A stretch of DNA of 62,915 bases from Gemmatimonadetes bacterium 13_2_20CM_2_65_7 (GTDB lineage: Bacteria; Gemmatimonadota; Gemmatimonadetes; Gemmatimonadales; GWC2-71-9). Numbering within the stretch: position 1 is the first letter of the stretch; the number at the start of each line of letters is the position of its first letter. Under the pieces are notes generated by a model. It had not been told where the DNA came from and did not search any database. It was given only the letters and a program-made list of their open reading frames with translations. The stretch lies in contig MNDR01000101.1 in NCBI GenBank assembly GCA_001915025.1, positions 23,327 through 86,241 of the forward strand. Direction: 5' to 3'. The position numbers and the translations under genes were made by a program. Positions 34,866 through 42,865 of this stretch are shown piece after piece.

Positions 34866-35972
34866 TTGGAGATTCCCTCCACGCATACAGTGCCTCTTTC
34901 GTGGTTGTTCGAGGCAGGCAGTCCCCCCATCCAATATCGGACGCTGACGGAGGTCATTCCCGAATCGGGACGTGACCTCGAACGCGTGACGGCGCTGCGC
35001 GAGCAGGTTCTCCATGACAAGGAGGCGCTCGCGATCACCCGCAAGCAGAAGGATACGGGGCTCTGGGGCGGTAACCTCCTTGCGCCGGAACCCTCCAAGG
35101 CATTCGGATGGAAGGAACGGGGGACCGTCTATCATTACCGACGTCTGCTCGAGTTGGGCTGGCCGCCCGATGCGCGACCGTTCCGGTTTGCCGATCGCTT
35201 TCTGTTTCGACTGCTCTCTCGCGACGACGATCCAGCCTTACTGGTAGAGTTTCAACGCGTCGCCAAGGGAGATCCTGGGCTCGCCCTCTGGGCCCGAAGC
35301 ATGGGTGCGCAGGCGGCTGCGGCCGCGCTGGCGCGCGGCGCCCATCAGGATGATCCCCGACTCAGGGGTGCCGCCCACCGCATCGCGAGTGATATCTCGA
35401 CCTACCTGCGAAGCGAGATTGCGCTAAAACCGTTCAGGAAGGCTCAAGGAAAGACCGTTCTCGACCCGCTCTCCTACACGCCCACCGTTTTCTCGATAGA
35501 AATGCTCGCGTTCATGCCTGCCGTGCAGCGCGAGCGCGCCGGGTTTCTGGAGCGACTGGCTGCGTATTTCTCTGTTCCGACGCCGCGCCGCGTGTTCTTC
35601 ATTCAGGCCGGCAAGAAGCTGTTCCGACCGCTGTTCGAGATTCTTGGAGACCCGCTCCACGCTGATGCCCAGGGCCGCCTGGACGACATCCCCTTCGCAT
35701 TGTACTGGCTCGAGCTGCTGGCACGGCTCGGTATCGTCCGGCAGGTCCCCAGCGCCGCTCGTGTCCTCGCAAGGCTTTACAACGAGTGCTCCGACCAAGG
35801 GATCTGGAGCCCGAAGAGCCTTCGGGCCATGCCCAAGTCCGAGAACCCAGTGGTAGCGCATTATTTCCCGCTGGAAGGGCCCGGCAAGAGTCCCGCGCAA
35901 CGGCAAACAGACGTCACATTCCGGCTGGCGCTGATCGCGCGGCTACTGGGAATTCCATTGAATATTGTCTGA
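34866..35972 (+). CDS. Hypothetical protein, mainly alpha-helical
   Basis: 368 residues from a TTG at 34866, six bases after GGAG; a TTG at 34854 is the alternative. No family is recognised. The sequence is almost entirely predicted helix with regularly spaced leucines, and it carries WGGNLLAPEPSKAFGWKERG, YHYRRLLELGWPP and a repeated pattern of helix pairs. A toroidal or HEAT/alpha-alpha solenoid fold is likely (inference). There is no signal peptide, transmembrane helix or cofactor motif. It is followed 36 bp later by the TrmB-like regulator, with an operator palindrome between, so it may be outside that regulator's operon. Confidence 0.68.
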   Translation: MEIPSTHTVPLSWLFEAGSPPIQYRTLTEVIPESGRDLERVTALREQVLHDKEALAITRKQKDTGLWGGNLLAPEPSKAFGWKERGTVYHYRRLLELGWPPDARPFRFADRFLFRLLSRDDDPALLVEFQRVAKGDPGLALWARSMGAQAAAAALARGAHQDDPRLRGAAHRIASDISTYLRSEIALKPFRKAQGKTVLDPLSYTPTVFSIEMLAFMPAVQRERAGFLERLAAYFSVPTPRRVFFIQAGKKLFRPLFEILGDPLHADAQGRLDDIPFALYWLELLARLGIVRQVPSAARVLARLYNECSDQGIWSPKSLRAMPKSENPVVAHYFPLEGPGKSPAQRQTDVTFRLALIARLLGIPLNIV

Positions 35973-35981
35973 AGCATAGTT

Positions 35982-36005
35982 AAGTAGTAGTATTTGCTAC
36001 TACTT
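35982..36005. promoter_or_regulatory. Operator-like palindrome before the TrmB-family regulator
   Basis: AAGTAGTAG (35982-35990), TATTTG, CTACTACTT (35997-36005) is a perfect 9-bp inverted repeat with a 6-bp spacer, ending 3 bp before the start ATG. Its size and place fit a binding site for the winged-helix protein encoded immediately after it, so autoregulation is likely (inference). Confidence 0.6.
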
Positions 36006-36008
36006 CAA

Positions 36009-36677
36009 ATGCTAGACCTCACTCCTTTCGCGTTCACTCCGACCGAATCGCTCGTTTACTCGGTCCTGTTGCGACTCGGTCCATCCACCGGCTATGCGGT
36101 GGCCCACGCAAGTCGTCTTGCCCGCGCCAACGCGTACGGTGCCCTCGAGGGTTTGGTCACGCGTGGCGCGGCATCCCGGACGCCGTCGCCCGCTCGACCG
36201 GTGCGCTACCGGCCTACGGATCCTCAGGCCCTGCTTGCTCAACTCGCCACTCTCCAAGGCGAGGCGCTGGATCGCCTGGGGCGGGAACTGCGTGGTCTCT
36301 CGCTGCCGGTCGATCCAGTCACCAAGGAAATCGCCGGTAACCGCGCGGTTGCGAATCTCATTCTTCAGCTCGTCGCGCGCGCCGAACGCAGGGTAGACGG
36401 TGTGATGGCTGCAGAGTTGTGGCGCCCGACGCTCCCCGCATGGCGGCGGGCGGGCGAGCGCGCCCAGCTCGAGGTCGCGCTGGCAGGCGAGCTACCGGCG
36501 GATGCGCCCGCATGGCTCAAGCAGGCGTCCGAGAACGCACCGAAGGTCACGATGCTCATCATGGACGAATCGCAACTGGTCTTGACGTCGGGCGAGGGTG
36601 ATGCGATCGCGGGGTTGTGGAGCTCCCATCCTCTAATCGTGATGATCGGACGTCGCGCCTTGCAGACCATGTCATGA
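36009..36677 (+). CDS. TrmB-family transcriptional regulator
   Basis: 222 residues from the ATG at 36009; the TTG at 35994 sits inside the operator palindrome and is rejected. The N-terminal winged helix (FAFTPTESLVYSVLLRLGPSTGYAVA, then RLARANAYGALEGLVTRG) matches TrmB-like proteins. It is followed by a helical linker and a C-terminal half with a phospholipase D-like or effector-binding fold (VMAAELWRPTLPAW, KVTMLIMDESQLVLTS). Bacterial members often control sugar or lipid genes; the effector here is unknown. The stop overlaps the start of the alpha/beta hydrolase (ATGA), so the two are coupled and probably regulated together through the palindrome upstream. Confidence 0.84.
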   Translation: MLDLTPFAFTPTESLVYSVLLRLGPSTGYAVAHASRLARANAYGALEGLVTRGAASRTPSPARPVRYRPTDPQALLAQLATLQGEALDRLGRELRGLSLPVDPVTKEIAGNRAVANLILQLVARAERRVDGVMAAELWRPTLPAWRRAGERAQLEVALAGELPADAPAWLKQASENAPKVTMLIMDESQLVLTSGEGDAIAGLWSSHPLIVMIGRRALQTMS

Positions 36678-37630
36678 GGGCGCTCGCCGCATTGGCCCTG
36701 CTCGCGCTGACTACCGCGTGCCGGGCCGCACCCATTCCCGCGGACCAACGCTACCCCGCGGGGACGCCGTTCCGCGCACAATATCGAACCATCGATGGCA
36801 CGCGCCTGCGCATCATCGATTCCGGGAATGGCACGCCCGTCGTTCTCATCCACGGCATCGGCGCATCGTTGTACGCGTGGCGTTACGCGTTGCCTCCGCT
36901 CGTCGCCGCGGGGTATCGCGTCGTCACGTTCGACAACCGGGGCTTTGGATTCTCCGATAAACCGGCGCATGGCTATAGCACCAGCGATTACGCTCGACTC
37001 GTCGTCGCGTTGCTCGACTCGCTGGGAATCTCGAGCGCGGTTCTCGTCGGTCACTCGATGGGCGGAGCGATCGCGGCTGAGACGGCGCTCCGTCATCCCG
37101 ATCGGGTACGGGGCCTGGTGTTGATCGACGCCGCGGGCTATGGGGTGAGCTGGCCCGGCGCTCTGAAGATCGCGCGCTGGCCAGTCGTCGGCGCGATCGC
37201 AACGTCGTTCCGCGGTCGCTGGATTACCGGTCGCATTCTGCGTTCGACCTACGCCGTTCCGGACAAGGTCACGGAAGCGGACGTCGATCAGTACTATGCG
37301 CCGGTTCCCGATCCGGACTTCGGACGCGGGTTGCGAGGGGTGCTGCGCGAGTTCAGGTTCGATAGTCTCGCCCGCGGGCGCCTGGCAAGCCTGCAGACCC
37401 CGACCTTGATTGTGTGGGGCGACGGCGACCGGTGGATTTCGGTGCGCACCGGCAGCCGGTTTGCGCGCGAGCTACAGCGTAGCGCCTTCGTCGTTCTTCC
37501 TCACACGGGACACGCCGCCGCCGAAGAGTCGCACGACGAAGTCAATCGCCTCCTGCTGGATTTTCTGAAGGAAGGTTTGGCCCGCATTCCGGAGAACGTC
37601 GCACTGGCGGCGCCCCACGAAGAGCCATAG
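36674..37630 (+). CDS. Alpha/beta hydrolase, exported
   Basis: 318 residues. The N-terminus RALAALALLALTTACRAA looks like a lipoprotein signal with TTAC as lipobox. The hydrolase fold has LIHGIGASLYAWRY (oxyanion-hole HG), GHSMGGAIAAETAL (nucleophile Ser), VWGDGDRWISVRTG (Asp) and LPHTGHAAAEES (His). A cap region sits between these. It probably hydrolyses an ester or amide in the cell envelope; the substrate is not predictable. It is translationally coupled to the TrmB-like regulator. A TetR gene preceded by its own palindrome starts 34 bp later. Confidence 0.9.
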   Translation: MRALAALALLALTTACRAAPIPADQRYPAGTPFRAQYRTIDGTRLRIIDSGNGTPVVLIHGIGASLYAWRYALPPLVAAGYRVVTFDNRGFGFSDKPAHGYSTSDYARLVVALLDSLGISSAVLVGHSMGGAIAAETALRHPDRVRGLVLIDAAGYGVSWPGALKIARWPVVGAIATSFRGRWITGRILRSTYAVPDKVTEADVDQYYAPVPDPDFGRGLRGVLREFRFDSLARGRLASLQTPTLIVWGDGDRWISVRTGSRFARELQRSAFVVLPHTGHAAAEESHDEVNRLLLDFLKEGLARIPENVALAAPHEEP

Positions 37631-37659
37631 ATTTCATCAACCAAATGGTTGACGAAATC
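37630..37659. promoter_or_regulatory. Operator-like palindrome before the TetR gene
   Basis: The half-site ATTTCATCAACCA (37631-37643) is mirrored by TGGTTGACGAAAT (37646-37658) with 12 of 13 matches and a two-base centre; G and C outside extend it by one pair. It lies 5 bp before the TetR start. TetR proteins bind such sites to repress themselves. Confidence 0.65.
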
Positions 37660-37664
37660 GCCTA

Positions 37665-38279
37665 ATGCCGCCTAAACTCAGCAACGACAGGGCATTACGC
37701 ATTGTAGTCGCGGCGCGCGACGAGTTTGCGCGGCGTGGCTTAGCGGGTGCTCGGGTCGAGCAGATCGCTCGACGCGCTGGAGTCAACAAGCAGCTGCTGT
37801 TTTACTACTACCACTCAAAGCGCGGCCTCTTCCAAGCGGTGCTCGCCGAAGCCGCAGGCGAGCTCGAAGCAGCCCTATCGAACCTCGCGCTTCCCAGCGG
37901 CGTCCCCCTCGACCGGCTGCGGTTAACGCTCCAGGCTCAATTTGAATTCCTGGCTCTCCACCCGCAGCTCGTTGCCTTGCTTTCCCAAGCCACGCATCTC
38001 GGTGGTTCGGGTCGAGGGATGGATCTCGCGCCATTCGCACCGGCGATCAAACGCTTGGTGGTGTTGCTCGCCGAGGGGCAGGGGCTCGGCCAAGTGCGGG
38101 ACGACGTCGACCCGCACCTCGCCGCAGCCCAAGCCCTGATCCTGATGATCGGCTATCTCAGCATGGAAGCGGTCGTCGCGGCCAGCGCCCGTCCGCTCGG
38201 CGGCGATGAGCCGGCGCTGCGCGAGCGCTGGCGCGAAGCGGCCGTCGACTTAGTTGTGGCCGGAGTGAGCGCGCGCTAG
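37665..38279 (+). CDS. TetR/AcrR-family transcriptional regulator
   Basis: 204 residues. The N-terminal helix-turn-helix is clear: ALRIVVAARDEFARRGLAGARVEQIARRAGVNKQLLFYYYHSKRGL, with the TetR signature LFYYYHSKRGLF. The C-terminal ligand domain is helical and has no motif identifying the inducer. The palindrome at 37630-37659 immediately before the start is the probable autoregulatory site. It may also read on the preceding hydrolase, which ends at the palindrome. The stop lies inside the 3' end of the convergent lon gene, a 30-bp overlap. Confidence 0.9.
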   Translation: MPPKLSNDRALRIVVAARDEFARRGLAGARVEQIARRAGVNKQLLFYYYHSKRGLFQAVLAEAAGELEAALSNLALPSGVPLDRLRLTLQAQFEFLALHPQLVALLSQATHLGGSGRGMDLAPFAPAIKRLVVLLAEGQGLGQVRDDVDPHLAAAQALILMIGYLSMEAVVAASARPLGGDEPALRERWREAAVDLVVAGVSAR

Positions 38280-40685
38280 CGCCCCCACTGAAGCTTCGGT
38301 TTCGAAGATCAGGTGTCCCGATTCGAAGCGCGCCCCTCGCAAGGCCAGACTCAGCACCTCGTCCAGGTCCTCGACGAGATGCACCTCGAGCGTCTTGCGC
38401 ACCTCATCCGGAAGATCCTCGAGATCGCGCTCGTTCTCCTTCGGCAGAATCACCGATGAGATGCCCGCGCGCACCGCTCCGAGGACCTTCTCCTTCACGC
38501 CACCGATCGGCAGTACCCTGCCTCGCAGCGTGACTTCGCCCGTCATCGCGATGTCGTGCCGCGCCGGCCGCCGGGACAAAGCGGACACGAGTGCGGTCGC
38601 CATCGTCACACCAGCGGACGGACCGTCCTTCGGAATGGCCCCCGCCGGCACGTGAACGTGAATGTCGGTATCCACGAACGCGCCCTCGGGAATACCGAGC
38701 AGGTCTGCGTGCGACTTTGCATACGTCAGCGCGGCTCGCGCTGATTCCTTCATGACGTCGCCGAGCTGACCGGTGAGGACAAGCTCACCTTTGCCGCGCA
38801 TCACGCTCGCTTCGACGAACATGATGTCGCCACCGGCGGGTGTGTAATACATCCCGGTCGACACACCCACCTGATCCTCGCCGGCCATCCGCTCCGGATG
38901 CACCTTGGGACGCCCTATCAAATCGGGGACGTCCTGCGGGCGCACGGTCACACGCTCCGCGGCGCCGTCGGCGATCTTGCGCGCGATCTTGCGGCCCAGC
39001 TTGCCGATCTCGCGCTCCAGCTGGCGGACGCCTGCTTCGCGTGTATAGCTGGCGATCATCTCGCTGAGCGCGCCGTCCGTCAGTGTCAGCTGATCAGGCA
39101 GCAAGCCGTTCTCACGGAGCTGCCGCGGAACGAGATAGCGCTTGGCGATCTCGAGCTTTTCTCGTTCCGTGTATCCCGCGAAGTTGACGGTCTCCAGACG
39201 GTCGAGCAGCGGCGCCGGAATGCTCTGCAGGAAGTTCGCGGTCGCGATGAACAGGACCTCCGAGAGATCGAACGGCACGCCGAGGTAGTGATCCGTGAAC
39301 GTGTCGTTCTGAGCCGGGTCGAGCACTTCCAGTAGGGCCGCGGCCGGATCGCCCTGGAACGAGATGCCGAGCTTATCCACCTCGTCGAGCAGGAAGATCG
39401 GGTTCTTGGCGCCCGCCTGTTTCATGCCCTGAATAATCCGGCCCGGCATGGCACCGACGTAGGTGCGCCGGTGGCCGCGGATGTCGGCTTCGTCGCGCGC
39501 GCCGCCGAGCGAAATGCGGACGTACGGCCGGCCCATCGCCCGCGCGATGGATTTCGCGATCGACGTCTTGCCGACTCCCGGCGGTCCGACAAACAGCAAC
39601 GTCGGCGCCCGCGCCGCGCGATCGTCTTCATTCCCCGGCGCTTCCGTCTTCGGCTGGCGCTGGCGCAGCTGACGGACCGCCAGAAACTCGAGCACCTGAT
39701 CTTTGACGTCCTGAAGACCGTAGTGATCCTCTTCCAGTATCTCCGCCGCCCGTTTCAGATCGAGCGACTCGTCGGCGCGCTTGTTCCAGGGTAGCTCTGC
39801 GACCGTCTCGAGATAGGTCCGAATGACCTGCGCTTCCATGGATTCGCGACCGGCGCGCTCCAGACGCGTGAGCTCCCGATCGACTTCCTTGCGGGCTGCC
39901 TCTGGAAGATCCAGGGCCTCGAGCCGCTTGCGGAGGTCATCCGCTTCGGCCGCCTCCTCCTCCTCGCCGAGCTCTTTGCGGATCGCCTTCATCTGCTCGC
40001 GAAGCAACATCTCCCGCTGACGCTCGCCCAGCTCTTCCTGCACCTGAGACTTGATGTCCTCCTGGGCGTCCAGTACCGCGATCTGCCGCTGCACGTGGAC
40101 GAGCACTCGACGCAGCCGGTCTTCTACGGCCAGAGTCTCGAGCAGCTGCTGGCGCTCCGTCGACTGGATATCGAGATGCCCGGCGACGAGGTCGGCGAGC
40201 GCACCAGGATCGCTCACACCCTGAAGGACCTGCTGCACCACCTCCGTCGGCAGGCCGGACTTCTGGCCCAATTCCCCCGCACGCTCGCGGACTTCGCGAT
40301 GCAGGGCGACGAACGCGGCGTCCTTCTCGTTGAGGGGTGGAAGGTCTGACGTTTCCCGAACAGTCGCTTCGAGATAGCCGTTCGTCTCCGTGTAATGAAC
40401 GGCGGTCCCACGAGCATCGCCGTGCACGACAAGCTGCACACCGCCGAGGTTACGCTGCACCTGGCTGATGCGCGCGATCGTCCCGGTCGTATACAGCACG
40501 CCGGGCGAGACTTGATCAACGTTTTCCTTCTGAGCGACCGCGAAGACCTTGCGATCGGGTTGCTTGAGGGCTGCTTCTATCGCGCGCAGCGTCGCGGGAC
40601 GGCCCGCACCGATGGGCGTGGCGACACCGGGAAACAAGACGGCATCGCGCAGCGGCAGTACGGGGAGAGTCATCCGGTCGGCCAT
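38250..40685 (-). CDS. lon: ATP-dependent Lon protease
   Basis: 811 residues, typical LonA. The N-terminal substrate domain (LPVLPLRDAVLFPG) and coiled coil are followed by an AAA+ module with GPPGVGKTSIAKSIA (Walker A) and FLLDEVDKLG (Walker B). The protease domain has GPSAGVTMATAL (catalytic Ser) and GGVKEKVLGAVRAG (catalytic Lys). It degrades damaged and regulatory proteins in the cytoplasm. No CIRCE element or other heat-shock site was seen in the 236-bp gap upstream. The 3' end overlaps the TetR gene. Confidence 0.97.
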   Translation of the reverse strand: MADRMTLPVLPLRDAVLFPGVATPIGAGRPATLRAIEAALKQPDRKVFAVAQKENVDQVSPGVLYTTGTIARISQVQRNLGGVQLVVHGDARGTAVHYTETNGYLEATVRETSDLPPLNEKDAAFVALHREVRERAGELGQKSGLPTEVVQQVLQGVSDPGALADLVAGHLDIQSTERQQLLETLAVEDRLRRVLVHVQRQIAVLDAQEDIKSQVQEELGERQREMLLREQMKAIRKELGEEEEAAEADDLRKRLEALDLPEAARKEVDRELTRLERAGRESMEAQVIRTYLETVAELPWNKRADESLDLKRAAEILEEDHYGLQDVKDQVLEFLAVRQLRQRQPKTEAPGNEDDRAARAPTLLFVGPPGVGKTSIAKSIARAMGRPYVRISLGGARDEADIRGHRRTYVGAMPGRIIQGMKQAGAKNPIFLLDEVDKLGISFQGDPAAALLEVLDPAQNDTFTDHYLGVPFDLSEVLFIATANFLQSIPAPLLDRLETVNFAGYTEREKLEIAKRYLVPRQLRENGLLPDQLTLTDGALSEMIASYTREAGVRQLEREIGKLGRKIARKIADGAAERVTVRPQDVPDLIGRPKVHPERMAGEDQVGVSTGMYYTPAGGDIMFVEASVMRGKGELVLTGQLGDVMKESARAALTYAKSHADLLGIPEGAFVDTDIHVHVPAGAIPKDGPSAGVTMATALVSALSRRPARHDIAMTGEVTLRGRVLPIGGVKEKVLGAVRAGISSVILPKENERDLEDLPDEVRKTLEVHLVEDLDEVLSLALRGARFESGHLIFETEASVGALARAHSGHN

Positions 40686-40865
40686 GGATTCTCCATTCTA
40701 GGGATTAACGACGATATTCCGGGGCGCAGAATGCACCGACTATGCCACGAGAAAACGCCGCTGCAGGCAGACGCGTTCCGAAATACGCCGCCAAAGCGGC
40801 GCGGACACGGTATCAGGCTGCCAAGTCGACGCGGTAAACGCGCTAAAGGCAAATTGTTGAATTGG

Positions 40866-40894
40866 TTGCAACGTCGCCAAGTTGCGGCTAAATC
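40866..40894 (+). promoter_or_regulatory. Candidate promoter for the Ser/Thr kinase gene
   Basis: TTGCAA, 17 bases, TAAATC, 28 bp before the start codon. Match to sigma-70 consensus is moderate. It lies in the 236-bp divergent gap between lon and the kinase (40686-40921), which otherwise shows no clear hairpin or operator. Confidence 0.35.
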
Positions 40895-40921
40895 TTATCC
40901 GCGGATGGATCGCGAATCGGC

Positions 40922-42865
40922 ATGAACGATCCGCTGGCGCAGCGGCTGAGTCTGGCCCTCGGTTCCTCTTTCACGCTCGAAGGAGAGATCGGGCGCGGCG
41001 GCATGGGAGTCGTGTATCGCGCCCGGGACGAGCGGCTGAAACGGGGCGTCGCGGTCAAGGTGCTGCCGCCGGAGCTCGCCTTTCGCGAGGAAATCCGCAT
41101 CCGATTCCTCCGCGAGGCGGAAACAGCGGCGCGGTTGTCGCATCCCCACATCGTTCCAATCCACTCCGTCGGCGAAGGTCCGGACGGGCTCGTCTACTTC
41201 GTCATGGCTTATGTGGACGGTGAATCGCTCGCGGCGCGTCTCAAACGCCGCGAGCGACTACCGCCGGAGGAAGCCCGCCGCATCATGATGGAAACGGCGG
41301 ACGCGCTCGGCGCGGGACACGCCTTAGGCATCATCCACCGCGACGTCAAACCCGACAACATCCTGCTCGAAGGGAGCCGCGGCCGCACGGTCCTGACGGA
41401 CTTCGGTATCGCGAAGGCGCTGACATCGACGACAGGTCCTGGCACCTTGACGGCCACCGGCGTGGCGATCGGCACACCCCACTACATGAGTCCCGAGCAA
41501 GCCGCCGGCGATCGCGAGATTGATGGTCGCTCGGACATATACAGTCTCGGCGTGGTCGGCTATCAGATGCTCGCCGGGGAGTTGCCGTTCTCGGCTCCGA
41601 CGGTGCCGGGATTGCTGCTCAAGCAAATCACCGAGCCGGCGCCGAATCTCCAGGACAAATCACCCACCTGTCCCGATGATCTCGCGGCGTGCGTCATGCG
41701 TTCGCTCGAGAAGGAACCCGAGGCGCGCTGGCCGACCGCGGATGCCCTGCGGCGCGCGCTCGAATCGCGTACCGCGCCGGCCTATCGCCCGCGGCGGACG
41801 AGCGTCGCCGGCGCAGGAGCCGGAGGAGCGGCCATGGCGGGAGGGGGGGGGGCCGGTCTGCCGCGGGTCCGCAACGAATCGCGGTTTGGCGGACCTCCCG
41901 CGCGGGCATCCGGCGGCGGCCGCCCAGAGCGGAGGCGCGGGACTCGCCCGACGCCCAAGGGTAAGGACGCTCAGAGCCTGCTCACCGCGAGTGGCGAACC
42001 GAAGATGGTCGCGAAGTTTCGCGACGGCTTCGTCTCGTGGGCGTCCGTGTGCGGCGGACTGACGCTGATCGACCTGATCTCGGGTGGCGGACTCGGCTGG
42101 TCACTGTTCGTCACGGTGCCCTGGGCAGCATTCGGGTTGCTGCCGCAGTACATGAAGCTGTGGCAGTCAGGGTATTCGTGGCGCGATGTGATCAACCGGC
42201 CGGCAGCGGCTGATGCGCACGAAGCGCTCCTCGGCACCGGGGTGCGTCGCAACCTGCCGCAACCGAAAGCCGACGAATTCGGCAAGCACATCGGAACCGT
42301 GCAACTCGCGCGCAACGATCGGGAAGCGATCCTCAAGATCATGGAACGCCTGCCGACCTCGGAGCGCAAGCTGTTGCCCGACGTGGCCGCGACGGTCGAC
42401 GGGCTCCTCAAGCGCACCGAGGACCTCGCGCGCATGCTGCATGGCATGAGTGGCGACGTCGACGACGGCGCACTCGCCCGCATCGAAATCCGGATCGAGA
42501 GCGTGAAGCATCATGAGGAAGGCACCGAACGGGAGCGGCAGTTGAGTTTGCTCGACCGGCAGCGCCAGGCGCTGAGCGATTTGCTCACGCGCCGCAACCG
42601 CGTCGAAGAGCAGATTGACTCGTGTCTGCTGGCGATGCAGAACGTGCGGTTTGACTTGCTGCGGCTGCGGTCGGCCGGAGTCGCGGCGGTGTTGAGCGAC
42701 CTCACCAATGCGACGCAGCAGGCGCGCGCGCTATCCCGCGATGTGGATCACGCCATCGCGGCGGCGGGCGAGATCCGCGATCTGCTCAGTGCGTCGCCTT
42801 CTCCTGCGTCCTCCGTACAGCGCCAGAACCCCCCCGATGGAGGGTCCCGGTCGACTCCACGGTAG
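40922..42865 (+). CDS. Hanks-type serine/threonine protein kinase with membrane and coiled-coil C-terminus
   Basis: 647 residues. The kinase domain (about 18-280) has GEIGRGGMGVVYRA (P-loop), VAVKVLP (Lys), IHRDVKPDNILL (catalytic loop), LTDFGIAKAL (DFG) and MSPEQAAG (APE-like), so it should be active. A low-complexity Gly/Arg linker follows; in the DNA it contains a run of ten Gs (41843-41852). Two hydrophobic segments (WASVCGGLTLIDLI, LFVTVPWAAFGLLP) are a possible 2TM hairpin. The rest is a long coiled coil (ERERQLSLLDRQRQAL). It probably acts at the membrane on unknown targets. No phosphatase is adjacent. The last 80 bp overlap the convergent MFS-spermidine synthase gene. Confidence 0.94.
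   Translation: MNDPLAQRLSLALGSSFTLEGEIGRGGMGVVYRARDERLKRGVAVKVLPPELAFREEIRIRFLREAETAARLSHPHIVPIHSVGEGPDGLVYFVMAYVDGESLAARLKRRERLPPEEARRIMMETADALGAGHALGIIHRDVKPDNILLEGSRGRTVLTDFGIAKALTSTTGPGTLTATGVAIGTPHYMSPEQAAGDREIDGRSDIYSLGVVGYQMLAGELPFSAPTVPGLLLKQITEPAPNLQDKSPTCPDDLAACVMRSLEKEPEARWPTADALRRALESRTAPAYRPRRTSVAGAGAGGAAMAGGGGAGLPRVRNESRFGGPPARASGGGRPERRRGTRPTPKGKDAQSLLTASGEPKMVAKFRDGFVSWASVCGGLTLIDLISGGGLGWSLFVTVPWAAFGLLPQYMKLWQSGYSWRDVINRPAAADAHEALLGTGVRRNLPQPKADEFGKHIGTVQLARNDREAILKIMERLPTSERKLLPDVAATVDGLLKRTEDLARMLHGMSGDVDDGALARIEIRIESVKHHEEGTERERQLSLLDRQRQALSDLLTRRNRVEEQIDSCLLAMQNVRFDLLRLRSAGVAAVLSDLTNATQQARALSRDVDHAIAAAGEIRDLLSASPSPASSVQRQNPPDGGSRSTPR

Noticed and set aside
40686-40921. 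CIRCE or other heat-shock operator for lon.
   Set aside because: No TTAGCACTC-N9-GAGTGCTAA or similar pair found in the gap.
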